64,000 bases of DNA, taken from assembly GCA_028284235.1 (NCBI GenBank), contig JANQSC010000074.1, forward strand, positions 1 through 64,000. Direction: 5' to 3'. Shown one piece after another: positions 35,791-44,852 of this stretch. The DNA comes from Opitutaceae bacterium (GTDB taxonomy: Bacteria; Verrucomicrobiota; Verrucomicrobiia; Opitutales; Opitutaceae). The first letter of the stretch is position 1, and the number at the start of each line of letters is the position of its first letter. Made by a program: the position numbers and the translations under genes. A model generated the notes under the pieces. The model saw only the letters and a program-made list of their open reading frames with translations. It was not told the DNA's origin and ran no database searches.

Positions 35791-37332
35791 ATGAAAAAAC
35801 TGTACCTCTTTATCAAAGCGATCTCAGTCGCGAGCTTGCTCATCCTCGCTGCACAAGCGGACGTATCCACTCCATCGATATTCGGCGACCACATGGTGCT
35901 GCAGCGCAACCAGGAAAACCCCGTGTGGGGATGGGGCGCGCCTCGGGAAAAAGTAACCGTCACCATCGCCGGACAAAGACACTCCACCCAAGCCGACCGC
36001 AACGGCGACTGGAACGTCACCCTCGACCCACTCCCCGCCGGAGGCCCGCACCGACTCGCGATCCAAGGAAAGAACACACTCAACTACGACGACGTGCTCG
36101 TAGGGGAAGTATGGATATGCTCCGGCCAGTCCAACATGGCTTGGCCCGTGCAAAACTCTTTCGACGGCGACCTCGTGGCGCTCAGCGCCAAGTCCTCCCA
36201 GGTTCGGCTCATCTCCGTCCCCCAAGTCGGCACCCAAGAACCGCAACGCGACTTCGACGGCGAATGGGCCCACAGCTCCCCGGAAATCGTCTCGCAGTTC
36301 TCCGCCGTTGGCTACCGATTCGGGCTGCAGCTGCACCAAGCGCTCGGCGTTCCCGTCGGCCTCGTAGACAACGCCTGGGGCGGATCCGCCGCCGAAGCCT
36401 GGATACGGCGCGACGCGCTCGAGTCCGACAAGCGATACGCGGAACTCATCGACCGCTGGGAGGAAACGGAGCGCACCTTCGACTTCGAAAAGGAAACCGC
36501 CCAGTACCAAGCCGATCTCGCCAAATGGGAAAAAGACGGCAAGAAAGGCAATCGCCCTCGCACCCCGCGGAATATTCTCGCCGGTCAGCATCGCCCCGGC
36601 AACCTCTACAACGGCGTTTTGAAACCAACTATTGGATACGGTATCAAAGGAGCGATCTGGTACCAAGGCGAGGCCAACGCCAGCCGCGCCTACCAGTACC
36701 GCCACCTCTTCCCGCTCATGATCCAGCATTGGCGCGACGAATGGGGACAAGGCGACTTCCCCTTCTACTGGGTCCAGCTCGCCGACTTCCGCGACGAAGT
36801 CAGCGAACCCGGCGACGCCGACTGGGCCGAGCTTCGCGAGGCCCAAACCATGACCATGAGCAAATTGCCCAATACCGGCGAAGCCGTCATCATCGACGTC
36901 GGCGAAGGCCGCGACATCCACCCGCGCGACAAGCGCACCGTCGCCGCTCGCCTCGCCCGCTGGGCTCTGGCCAAGGACTACGGCTACGACATCCGGTATC
37001 AGAGCCCCACATACAAGTCCATGAACGTAGACGGCTCAAAAGTCATCCTCACCTTCGACCACGTTGGCGCCAACGGGCTCTACACCTTCGACACCCGCGA
37101 ACCGGTCGGCTTCGCCATCGCAGGCTCCGACCAGAAATTCGTCTGGGCGTCCGGCAAAATCGTCGACGCCAACACCGTCGAAGTGTGGAGCGACTCCGTG
37201 AAAAAACCCGTTGCCGTCCGCTACGCCTGGGCCCACAACCCCGTCTGCAACGTCACCAGCCGCGAAGGCCTTCCCCTAACCCCCTTCCGCACCGACAACT
37301 GGCCCGGCGTGACCGTCGACAAACACAAGTAG
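35791..37332 (+). CDS. Sialate O-acetylesterase-like SGNH hydrolase
   Basis: 513 residues with a signal peptide (LYLFIKAISVASLLILAAQA). The start of the mature protein, PSIFGDHMVLQR, is the hallmark of the bacterial 9-O-acetylesterase family. The nucleophile Ser lies in CSGQSNMAWPV (Ser 114), NAWGGSAAEAWI and IWYQGEANA form the oxyanion region, and DIHPRDK provides the C-terminal Asp/His. It removes O-acetyl groups from sialic acids or, in marine glycan degraders, from plant and algal polysaccharides. It belongs to the same unit as sulfatase 2. Confidence 0.92.
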   Translation: MKKLYLFIKAISVASLLILAAQADVSTPSIFGDHMVLQRNQENPVWGWGAPREKVTVTIAGQRHSTQADRNGDWNVTLDPLPAGGPHRLAIQGKNTLNYDDVLVGEVWICSGQSNMAWPVQNSFDGDLVALSAKSSQVRLISVPQVGTQEPQRDFDGEWAHSSPEIVSQFSAVGYRFGLQLHQALGVPVGLVDNAWGGSAAEAWIRRDALESDKRYAELIDRWEETERTFDFEKETAQYQADLAKWEKDGKKGNRPRTPRNILAGQHRPGNLYNGVLKPTIGYGIKGAIWYQGEANASRAYQYRHLFPLMIQHWRDEWGQGDFPFYWVQLADFRDEVSEPGDADWAELREAQTMTMSKLPNTGEAVIIDVGEGRDIHPRDKRTVAARLARWALAKDYGYDIRYQSPTYKSMNVDGSKVILTFDHVGANGLYTFDTREPVGFAIAGSDQKFVWASGKIVDANTVEVWSDSVKKPVAVRYAWAHNPVCNVTSREGLPLTPFRTDNWPGVTVDKHK

Positions 37333-37448
37333 TAAACCAACTTCGCCAAGAGCCCACACCTCAGACAATCTGAACTTGCCATTTATCCAACACGTGTTTG
37401 GTTCCCAATTTCATATAGTTATCTATGAAATCAAAAGTCGTGACAAAT

Positions 37449-37531
37449 GGTAGGGACCGACTGCCAGGCGGTCCGCGCCCAGTTGAGGAATTGCCTAACC
37501 ATCACGGCTCGCCGGGCCGCCGAACCCTACC
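37449..37531. repeat. Palindromic repeat upstream of the PVC dehydrogenase gene
   Basis: An 83-bp element bounded by the perfect 7-bp termini GGTAGGG and CCCTACC, with the arms continuing to pair with several mismatches over about 27 bp. Its ends resemble the start GTAGGG of the element at 20266-20346. It lies 38 bp before a start codon and may affect that gene's leader. Confidence 0.65.
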
Positions 37532-37569
37532 TATTTTGGAAAACTAGGCCTTTTCTCTCAATTACTAAG

Positions 37570-40179
37570 ATGCATCTCTCAACAGAAGTTCCCCTGCGTC
37601 GCACCCATCGCGCAGCCATCGCGATAGTGGCCGCCCTACTCGCCATCACCATAGCGTTTCCCCAGGCCGGCGACCGGAAAGATAAAGCGGGCGACGTTCA
37701 AAACGAGAATTGGAAGCAAATCGACGTTCCTCCGGCAAACGTCCTCACTCCCGAAGAGGGGCTCGCGTCTCTCCAGGTCGCTTCAGGATTCCGAGTTGAA
37801 CTCGTCGCCTCCGAGCCGCTCGTTCACGATCCGATAGCGATCGCCTGGGACGCGGACGGGCGCCTCTACGCTGTCGAGCTGCGCGGCTACATGCCCGATG
37901 TCGACGGAAACGGTGAGGACGCTCCCGTCGGCCGGATCGTCGCTCTGGAAGACACCGATCAAGACGGGGCCATGGACAAATCCACAGTCGTCCTCGACGG
38001 CCTGGTAGCCCCGCGGGCGATCGCCATCGTCAAAGGCGGCCTTCTCGTAGCCGAACCGCCCGCGCTCTGGTTTTGCCAGGACCTCGACGGCGATCTCACC
38101 GTAGACCGCAAGACAAACGTCGGCGAGTACGCGGTCGTCGGATCGGTCGAGCACCGCGAAAACGGGCTTCGTCGCGGCATCGACAACTGGCTCTACAACG
38201 CCAAGTCCGACCGCCGCTTCAAATGGGACGGCTCCCAACTGCGCGTCGAACAGACCGTCAGCCGCGGTCAATGGGGACTGGCTATGGACGACTACGGACG
38301 GCTCTACAACAACTCCAACAGCAATCCCGCCCGGGCCGACTTCTATCCTCCCGAGTACGGCAGCCGCAATCCCGGATACTCGCCACAAGCCGGAATCAAC
38401 GTAGACATCGCGTCCTCCCGACACGTCTTTTCCAATCGCGTCAACCCCGGCGTCAATCGCGGCTACCGCGGACCCACCCTTCGCGACGACTTTCGACTCA
38501 ACACCGCCACCGCAGTCTCCGGTTTAGCCATCTATCGCGGCGATCAGTATCCCGAAACCCACTACGGAAATCTCTTCGTGCCGGAACCGGGAGCCAATCT
38601 TCTCATGCGCTATGCGGTCGAGAACAATGGCCTGGGCATCGTTGCCAGCAAACGCCTTGAAGACGACCCGATCTGGGAAAAGATCGAATTCCTCGCCTCC
38701 ACCGACGAACGCTTCCGCCCCGTCGACGTCGCCACCGGACCAGACGGGTTTCTCTACATAGTCGACATGTACCGCGGTATCCTCCAGCACAAGGTATTCG
38801 TCACCACTTATCTCCGTAAACAAATTCTCGAGCGCGGTCTCGACACGCCCGTCGGCCTCGGGCGCATCTATCGCGTGGTCCACGAGTCCAGCTCCGCCAG
38901 CCGCGCCGCCCCACGACTCTCTGAATATTCTCAAGTCGAGTTAGTCGAGGCGCTTGCAAGCAGAAACGGCTGGATACGCGACACCGCGCAACGCTTGCTC
39001 GTCGATGCGGGTACGCTGAGCGAAGACGCCCGCGAAGCCCTGGTTCGAACCGCCACCCACGGCAGTGAGATCCCCGCCATCCACGCCCTCTGGACCTTGG
39101 AAGGCCGTGGCGAACTGTCTCCGTCCACCGCCGCCCAAGCCCTCGCCCATTCGTCTCCCTGGACACGAACCCACGCGATTCGAGTCGCCGAGTCCGCGCT
39201 CGCCGAGGAGAGACCGGACGACGCCCTTTTCTCCGCGTACGAAAACGCATTCAACGATTCCTTCTTTCGCGTTCGCCTGCAGGCGGCCCAAACGCTCGCC
39301 GTCGTGCGCGACGACGCCTTCGTCGTCTCCCAAGCCAAACGCGTGTTCCATCCCGACCTCCCCAGCGACTACATGGAAGACGCGCTCGTATCCAGTTTAT
39401 CCGGACGCGAGACGCGATTCATCGAGGCGGTCATGAACGACAGCAAGTGGATTTCAGGCGAAGGCCGAGCCGCGGTCCTCGGAAAGTTGGCAACCGTGCT
39501 CTTCAATAAACAGGACTCCGATTCTCTTTTCGCCCTTCTCCCGTGGCTGGAAGCCGACAAAGCGAATCAGTGGAAAGCCGACGCCCTCGTCGCAGGCCTG
39601 GCCACAACAGCGGGACGTCCCGAGTCGCGCCCCATCCAGGTCGACTTCAAGCCCGACGCGTTCTACGCCCTGATCGACTCGCTTCCCCAAGAAGCCGCCG
39701 ACTGGAAACAAGGACTCGACCGCGCCTTCACTTGGTCCGGTCGCGACAGCGACGATCCGCTTGCAAACTTGAACCGCAAACAACTCGCCCGCATTGAAAA
39801 GGGCAAAGCCCTCTACACCGCCACTTGCATGGCCTGCCACCAAGCCGACGGCAACGGTATGCCCGGCCTCGCCCCGGCGCTCAACGGATCCGACTGGGTG
39901 ACGCAATCGAAGGAACGTCTCGCCTTGATGATCCATCACGGCATCAGCGGCCCGATTGAAGTGAAGGGCGAAGCGTGGAACAGCGTAATGCCCGGACACG
40001 GAGTCATGCCTCAGTTCGAAGGCGACGGATTGGCTCAAGTGATGAGCTATATTCGCACCGCCTGGGGCAACAAAGCGGATCTTGTATCGAGATCGGAGAT
40101 ACGTGGCGTCATCGATGCTCACACCGACCGCGTCCTCCCTTGGACAGTCAGCGAATTGGACGAACTCGATCTCAAGTAA
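37570..40179 (+). CDS. PVC-type membrane-bound dehydrogenase with HEAT and cytochrome c domains
   Basis: 869 residues with an N-terminal signal/anchor (AAIAIVAALLAITIAFPQAG). Residues about 55-440 form the PVC-specific putative dehydrogenase propeller (FRVELVASEPLVHDPIAIAW, then GPDGFLYIVDMYRG). HEAT-like repeats follow (about 455-650). The C-terminus is a c-type cytochrome domain with haem motif CMACH at 753-757 and candidate axial Met residues (NSVMPGHGVMPQF). Such proteins are typical of Planctomycetes and Verrucomicrobia and are thought to oxidise a sugar or alcohol in the periplasm; the substrate is unknown. The frame extends upstream through a palindromic repeat, so the ATG at 37570 was chosen. 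Confidence 0.9.
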   Translation: MHLSTEVPLRRTHRAAIAIVAALLAITIAFPQAGDRKDKAGDVQNENWKQIDVPPANVLTPEEGLASLQVASGFRVELVASEPLVHDPIAIAWDADGRLYAVELRGYMPDVDGNGEDAPVGRIVALEDTDQDGAMDKSTVVLDGLVAPRAIAIVKGGLLVAEPPALWFCQDLDGDLTVDRKTNVGEYAVVGSVEHRENGLRRGIDNWLYNAKSDRRFKWDGSQLRVEQTVSRGQWGLAMDDYGRLYNNSNSNPARADFYPPEYGSRNPGYSPQAGINVDIASSRHVFSNRVNPGVNRGYRGPTLRDDFRLNTATAVSGLAIYRGDQYPETHYGNLFVPEPGANLLMRYAVENNGLGIVASKRLEDDPIWEKIEFLASTDERFRPVDVATGPDGFLYIVDMYRGILQHKVFVTTYLRKQILERGLDTPVGLGRIYRVVHESSSASRAAPRLSEYSQVELVEALASRNGWIRDTAQRLLVDAGTLSEDAREALVRTATHGSEIPAIHALWTLEGRGELSPSTAAQALAHSSPWTRTHAIRVAESALAEERPDDALFSAYENAFNDSFFRVRLQAAQTLAVVRDDAFVVSQAKRVFHPDLPSDYMEDALVSSLSGRETRFIEAVMNDSKWISGEGRAAVLGKLATVLFNKQDSDSLFALLPWLEADKANQWKADALVAGLATTAGRPESRPIQVDFKPDAFYALIDSLPQEAADWKQGLDRAFTWSGRDSDDPLANLNRKQLARIEKGKALYTATCMACHQADGNGMPGLAPALNGSDWVTQSKERLALMIHHGISGPIEVKGEAWNSVMPGHGVMPQFEGDGLAQVMSYIRTAWGNKADLVSRSEIRGVIDAHTDRVLPWTVSELDELDLK

Positions 40180-40248
40180 GGACAGCGTATCCCGCATTCG
40201 CTCAACTCGGTTCTATATTGCAGATTTCATAGAGGTACCCAAACTGCC

Positions 40249-40416
40249 TAAGAGACTGTCCAATAAATCGCTTTCGAGCCATTGAAGCTATATTCGAGTT
40301 CAGAAATCAGACTGCGATCCGAGGAATACCTGTAAGGTATTGCGACGTGAGCAAATGGATTCTGAACTCGAATAGAGCGAAAGGGCGAAGGAATGGATTC
40401 ATTGGACAGTCTCTAA
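40249..40416. mobile_element. MITE-like element with terminal inverted repeats and TAA duplication
   Basis: The 162-bp body (40252-40413) has termini GAGACTGTCCAATAAATC and its complement GATTCATTGGACAGTCTC (one mismatch). A second inverted block, ATTCGAGTTCAGAA, lies inside both ends. It is flanked by TAA at 40249-40251 and 40414-40416. There is no open frame of transposase size. The terminal sequence and 3-bp duplication suggest mobilisation by an IS5-type transposase encoded elsewhere (inference). Confidence 0.85.
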
Positions 40417-40420
40417 AAAC

Positions 40421-41557
40421 ATGCACCTGACCCAAATCAATCAAGACCGCTGGCAAACGAAAATCGGCGGGGGCTGCGCTTCCCTCTTCGGCCTCCCTTT
40501 CTTCCTCGCCGGTCTCGGCGTAGTCGTCGCCACCTTCATTCCGGCGGAAACGCGCGGGGGCGACGAAATCCCCTGGTACTTCGGAATCCCGTTCGGAGGA
40601 GTCTTCATGCTCGTGGGCGGAGCTATTCTTTTCGGACGCCTTCACATCGACATCGATCGGGCGGCTCGAACTGTGCAGAAACGTTGGAGCGTTCTGTCCG
40701 CAACCGTTTACGCGAAGGAGCGCAGCTTGTCCGAATTCAATCGAGTTCGCGTCACATCCAAGATTCGTCGAACGAAAAACTCGAGCTACACCGTCTATCC
40801 GGTTATTCTGGATGGCGACAGCGGCGACTCGTTCGACCTTTCGGAAGACCGGGAGAAAAACAAGTCGCGGACCCAGGCGGAGGAAATCGCTAAATTCCTC
40901 GACTTCCCCATTCACGATGAATCGTCCGGAAAGACGCATATCCGCCAACCGGATGCGCTCGACATGTCTGTGAAAGACAAATTCAAATCCGGACTGGAGC
41001 GAAACGAAATTCCGGACCCGCCCGCCGAACTGAAAACGAGGGTCGACTACGATGGATCCAGTTTGCGGCTCGAAATTCCGCCTCCCGGGTTCAACGCCGG
41101 CTTCGCGGTGGCCTTCGCGGTAATCGCCGCGTTCGAGATTTTCTTTCTCACCGTTTTCGCGTTTCCTATGCTCTCCGATTTCGATTCCGAACATGAGTCC
41201 CGAGTATTCGTCGTCCTGTTCATTGTCCTATTTTCCAGCGTGCCGACATTGGTCCTCCTTGCCCTTGTTGGAAATACCTTCCTCGCGAGACAGACGGTAT
41301 CGGTTAGCAGCGAATCGGTCAGCGTGACCCGCGGATGGCCGTTTCGGAAAACCACGACCATCCCCTCCAACGAGATCGAGGAGTTTTTTGTCGGCAAGAG
41401 CGATGGCGGGCAAACCAGTCGAAAGCCCGTTCGGATCGGATCGTCCCAAGAAGTCCGCGTGATCGCCGACCACGCCCAGACCGGCTTCGGTAACGGCTTG
41501 AAACGAGACGAACTCAAATACCTCCACGCCCTGGCGAAAGGGATTTTGGTTTCTTGA
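40421..41557 (+). CDS. Hypothetical membrane protein
   Basis: 378 residues of unknown function. Hydrophobic pairs occur at about residues 20-45 and 50-70, and again near 225-290. Between and after them are soluble parts with strand-rich, PH-domain-like patterns (LHIDIDRAARTVQKRWSVLS; TVSVSSESVSVTRGWPFRK). The start codon lies only 4 bp after the target duplication of the MITE-like element, so its ribosome-binding region is now supplied by the element and no Shine-Dalgarno is visible. It may be poorly expressed, or its start may have shifted. Confidence 0.7.
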   Translation: MHLTQINQDRWQTKIGGGCASLFGLPFFLAGLGVVVATFIPAETRGGDEIPWYFGIPFGGVFMLVGGAILFGRLHIDIDRAARTVQKRWSVLSATVYAKERSLSEFNRVRVTSKIRRTKNSSYTVYPVILDGDSGDSFDLSEDREKNKSRTQAEEIAKFLDFPIHDESSGKTHIRQPDALDMSVKDKFKSGLERNEIPDPPAELKTRVDYDGSSLRLEIPPPGFNAGFAVAFAVIAAFEIFFLTVFAFPMLSDFDSEHESRVFVVLFIVLFSSVPTLVLLALVGNTFLARQTVSVSSESVSVTRGWPFRKTTTIPSNEIEEFFVGKSDGGQTSRKPVRIGSSQEVRVIADHAQTGFGNGLKRDELKYLHALAKGILVS

Positions 41558-41566
41558 TCTATTGAG

Positions 41567-41723
41567 TTAACAGGATGCGCTCTCCCGCTCAGCGGGATCG
41601 CTCGCAGGATACCTCCTTCGTCGGTAGCAGGATGAGAATTAATCATTAAGATCATCTTGTTCCCGCATCGCGGGCAGCCACCGACTTCGTCGGGGTCCCT
41701 GACGGGAGAGCGCATCCTGTTAA
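41567..41723. repeat. Hairpin-array repeat, copy 1
   Basis: The outer arms TTAACAGGATGCGCTCTCCCG (21 bp, perfect, 41567-41587 with 41703-41723) enclose several small hairpins: CCCGCTCAGCGGG, CCCGCATCGCGGG and CCGACTTCGTCGG. The word CGCTCTCCCGCTC-GCGGGATCGCT recurs in copy 2 near 43.2 kb. It begins 10 bp after a stop codon and may act as a terminator. Confidence 0.8.
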
Positions 41724-41795
41724 ATAAAAACTCCCCGAATCCCGTCGCGACTATTCACTTGCCCTAGTCAGACGAGCGGCCAATAAACCACGCTC

Positions 41796-43109
41796 TTGAG
41801 CGCCGAAACCGAACAGCCCAAAACTCACCCCAAGCCGCTTTCGCTGGGGGTGATTTTTCTGACGATCTTCATAGATCTCGTCGGGTTCAGCATCATCTTC
41901 CCGCTTCTTCCCGATATTCTCCAGTACTACGGCCAAAGCGGCATCCTCGCCAGTCTCACCCAATCCCTCGACGCGTTCTCGGAGTCGATCGGAGGCGGCG
42001 ACCGCTTCACGCCCGTTCTCTTCGGCGGCGTCCTCGGCTCTCTCTATTCGGTCCTGCAGTTCTTCTTCGCTCCTATCTGGGGCGGATTGTCCGATCGGAA
42101 GGGACGACGCTCCATTCTGCTCGTCACGACTCTCGGGGTCTTCGCCAGCTACGTTCTTTGGGGGTTCGCCGGAAGCTTTCTTCTGCTCGTCGCCGCTCGC
42201 TTCATCGGCGGTTGCATGGCAGGCAATATCTCTGTCGCCACCGCCGCCGTGGCGGACATCACCACCAAAGAAAATCGTTCCAAAGGAATGGGCGCAGTCG
42301 GGGCCGCGTTCGGACTCGGCTTCATTCTAGGACCTGCGCTCGGCGGTTTGTTCAGCCAATTCAATCTCCTCGAATCGAATCCCGACTGGGCCCGCTTCGG
42401 AATCAATCCCTTTTCGGTCGTCGCCTTCGTCGCAGCCGCTCTGGCCCTGTTCAACTTCTTCTGGGTCCGAGCCCGATTCAAAGAGTCGCTCCCCGCGGAA
42501 AGACGCGACGCGACGGAATCGCGCAACCCCATCGCCCGACTCAAAGAAGCGATGCCGCCGGCTATTCGGAAAACGAACCTGACCTACTTCGTCTTCATGT
42601 TCGCCTTCGCCGGCATGGAGTTCACCCTCACCTTCCTCGGAGCCGACCGCTTCGGATTCACTGCGGTGGAAAACACCTGGATGATGATCTTCGTCGGGTT
42701 GGTGCTCGCGTTCGTCCAAGGCGGACTCGTACGACGCCTCGCTCCGAAACTCGGCGAGAAACGAGTCGCCTCAACCGGACTCGCGCTCGTGGCCATCGGA
42801 CTCGTAGTCCTCGGACTCGCCCCATCGATTCCAACTCTGTACATTGGACTCGCCTTCCTCGCGTTCGGAGTCGGACTGTGCAGCCCGACGCTCACCTCGC
42901 TCGTATCGCTATTCGCCAGCGAATCCGAACAAGGCAAAGCCCTGGGAGCCTTTCGCTCCATCGGCTCCCTCGCCCGCGCCGTCGGCCCTATAATCGCCAG
43001 CCTCGTATTCTGGGCATTCGGCTCGGCCCAACTCTATTTCGCCGGCGCGGTCGTCGTGCTCATCGCAGTCGTCCTGTCCCGCCGCATCCCCGACCCAGTC
43101 AAAGACTAA
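41796..43109 (+). CDS. MFS transporter, TetA/drug-efflux type
   Basis: A 437-residue inner-membrane protein with 12 hydrophobic segments. TM1 is VIFLTIFIDLVGFSIIFPLLP, and the loop 2-3 motif GGLSDRKGRRSILL is the MFS A motif. GAVGAAFGLGFILGPALGG is motif C of the drug:H+ antiporter group, so efflux is more likely than uptake. An in-frame stop (TAA at 41784) and the lack of any Met before TM1 leave the TTG at 41796 as the start, without a clear Shine-Dalgarno. It stands alone between two hairpin repeats. Confidence 0.87.
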   Translation: MSAETEQPKTHPKPLSLGVIFLTIFIDLVGFSIIFPLLPDILQYYGQSGILASLTQSLDAFSESIGGGDRFTPVLFGGVLGSLYSVLQFFFAPIWGGLSDRKGRRSILLVTTLGVFASYVLWGFAGSFLLLVAARFIGGCMAGNISVATAAVADITTKENRSKGMGAVGAAFGLGFILGPALGGLFSQFNLLESNPDWARFGINPFSVVAFVAAALALFNFFWVRARFKESLPAERRDATESRNPIARLKEAMPPAIRKTNLTYFVFMFAFAGMEFTLTFLGADRFGFTAVENTWMMIFVGLVLAFVQGGLVRRLAPKLGEKRVASTGLALVAIGLVVLGLAPSIPTLYIGLAFLAFGVGLCSPTLTSLVSLFASESEQGKALGAFRSIGSLARAVGPIIASLVFWAFGSAQLYFAGAVVVLIAVVLSRRIPDPVKD

Positions 43110-43146
43110 AGTCGGATCAAATCCCTCTCCAAAGAAACCTTACTGG

Positions 43147-43217
43147 CCTCGTCGAAGACGAGGACTCCTTAATTGCTGCAACGCAGCATCCTAGCGATCC
43201 CGCCGAGCGGGAGAGCG
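43147..43217. repeat. Hairpin-array repeat, copy 2
   Basis: Three small perfect hairpins lie in a row: CCTCGTC/GACGAGG (43147-43163), TGCTG/CAGCA (43174-43188) and CCCGC/GCGGG (about 43199-43211). The reverse complement of the last part shares about 30 bases with 41574-41612. It lies between the convergent MFS and rsmB genes. The following bases to 43326 hold further fragments (GCGATGAC, CATCGCTCGCTCG) but no gene. Confidence 0.7.
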
Positions 43218-43326
43218 ATGACAAAAAAGAACACCGTTCCTTGCTCGCATCGCTCGCTCGTCACTAGCGCCCTCGCATATGCTCGGTCGATGGGTATCCG
43301 TTGCACGGATAGTGGGCTCGATTCAA

Positions 43327-44577
43327 CTAGGCGATCCGCCTCAGCCGACACACACCCGCCCCGTCGTGCCCGGTTTCCCAAGGCAGACTCGTGTGACTGT
43401 CCGTCCGCTCAAATTGCGATCCCAACTCGGACGCGAGAAACCGATCCACCACTCCCGCGTTCTCCTCCGGATCGATACTGCAAGTGCTGTAAACCAACAC
43501 GCCGTCGAGGGCAACGAACGAAGCCGCCTTCTCCAGCATCCGTTCCTGCAATCCCACTACCGATTCGAAATCGCTCTCGTGGAAACGCCATTTCACGTCC
43601 GGCTTTTTCTGGATCACTCCCGAATTGCTGCACGGCGCGTCCAGCAAAACCGCCTCGAACTCCCCCAACGTATCCGTTTCCAAGTCGAAGAGATCCGACG
43701 CTAACGAACGAATCCGATTCGCGCCGTAGCGGGAGAGGTTCGCTTCGAACTGCTCAAACCGCGGCCCCGGCAGGTCGACCGCAACGATCTCATCGAGCCC
43801 CGCCCCCAAATTCCGATCCAAGCGCAAACTCTTCCCGCCTGGAGCCGCGCAGAGGTCCAAGACGCGGCCCGTCTTGAAACCCTTTGCAATCGATTCCGTC
43901 GCAAGCCGCGCCGCCGGATTCTGTATATAAACCGTCCCCGCATCCAGTTCCCGCGAAAGCGCCGACCAATCGCCTCCGCTCCACTTTCGATACGGCACCC
44001 AATCCGTCGCTTCCCCTAAATCCTCCGGGCAATTCGGACTGGTTGGAAAGAAAAAGACCTCCGGCTCCCGCTGATTCCACTCCGCCATGCATTGAGCGTT
44101 ATTCAAACCAAACGCGTCTACCCAACGTTCCACGCGCCAGCGCGGATGACTGAATCGGCGAGCGAGCAAATCCACGTCGCCCGGGGAAACCGAGCGTTCC
44201 GCCTCCAAGACCGCAACCACTTTGCGGAGAACCGCGTTGGCCATGGCCTTCTCGCGCTGGCTGAACCGCTTCGCGATTTGCCGCACCGCGTGATCCACAA
44301 TCTGGGCCGACTTTCCCGGATCCGCCCAGATCTCGAAACTTGTCACCAGTAAGGCCGACCACATTCCCGGCCGCGGCCGCTTTCGCAACAAGCCATCCAG
44401 TGCGGACTCCAGCAAAGTCAGATTCCGCACGACCCCAGCGAGCAAGAACTGGCACCTCCGCCGCCGACCTGAGTCCAGAGACTCCGGCAACCGTTCCAGC
44501 AAATGCGGCAGCCGGGCCGGCTGCTTGAGAAAACGGGCCGTCAATTCCGCCGCCCAGCTCCAGGAAGTGTCGCTCAT
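43327..44577 (-). CDS. rsmB: 16S rRNA m5C methyltransferase RsmB-like
   Basis: 416 residues. The N-terminal third is a helical NusB-like RNA-binding domain. The SAM motif DLCAAPGGKSLRL is followed by LLDAPCSNSGVIQKKPDVKW with Cys 316 and VYSTCSIDPEENAGVV with the nucleophile Cys 366, the two catalytic Cys of the NOL1/NOP2/Sun family. It methylates a cytosine of 16S rRNA (C967 in E. coli). The other RsmF/NSUN homologues are the alternative identity. It is monocistronic here. Confidence 0.87.
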   Translation of the reverse strand: MSDTSWSWAAELTARFLKQPARLPHLLERLPESLDSGRRRRCQFLLAGVVRNLTLLESALDGLLRKRPRPGMWSALLVTSFEIWADPGKSAQIVDHAVRQIAKRFSQREKAMANAVLRKVVAVLEAERSVSPGDVDLLARRFSHPRWRVERWVDAFGLNNAQCMAEWNQREPEVFFFPTSPNCPEDLGEATDWVPYRKWSGGDWSALSRELDAGTVYIQNPAARLATESIAKGFKTGRVLDLCAAPGGKSLRLDRNLGAGLDEIVAVDLPGPRFEQFEANLSRYGANRIRSLASDLFDLETDTLGEFEAVLLDAPCSNSGVIQKKPDVKWRFHESDFESVVGLQERMLEKAASFVALDGVLVYSTCSIDPEENAGVVDRFLASELGSQFERTDSHTSLPWETGHDGAGVCRLRRIA

Positions 44578-44760
44578 AGATTCATTGCATCAATCGACAC
44601 GCAACCCCCGGATTCACTGGAAATACCCCGTCGACAAACCAGCGAGATTCAATTCCGCCCCTCCAGCAACAAGATTCGATCCGGCCACACCGTTCCGTCC
44701 CTTGAAAGCGAAACGAACGCGATGAAAAAACAACCTCCCTCGTCGACGACGCCATTCGAA

Positions 44761-44800
44761 TCCCCACTTAACTTTCCAAGGTTGGAAAGTTAAGTGGGGA
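44761..44800. repeat. Near-perfect 40-bp palindrome
   Basis: TCCCCACTTAACTTTCCAAG is followed directly by its inverted copy, with a mismatch only at the centre. It lies in the region between divergent rsmB and greA, 52 bp before the greA start. It could be a dimeric-regulator site, a cruciform or a mobile palindrome. The remainder of 44578-44852 shows no gene. Confidence 0.85.
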
Positions 44801-44852
44801 AAAGGTGGGAGGCACTGCCAAGAGTTCGCCTGAGGATTAGGAGAGTCGTTCG

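Noticed and set aside
43173..43877. 234-codon plus-strand frame
   Set aside because: Starts inside a hairpin repeat, is antisense to rsmB and translates to an Arg/Pro/Ser-rich sequence without similarity.
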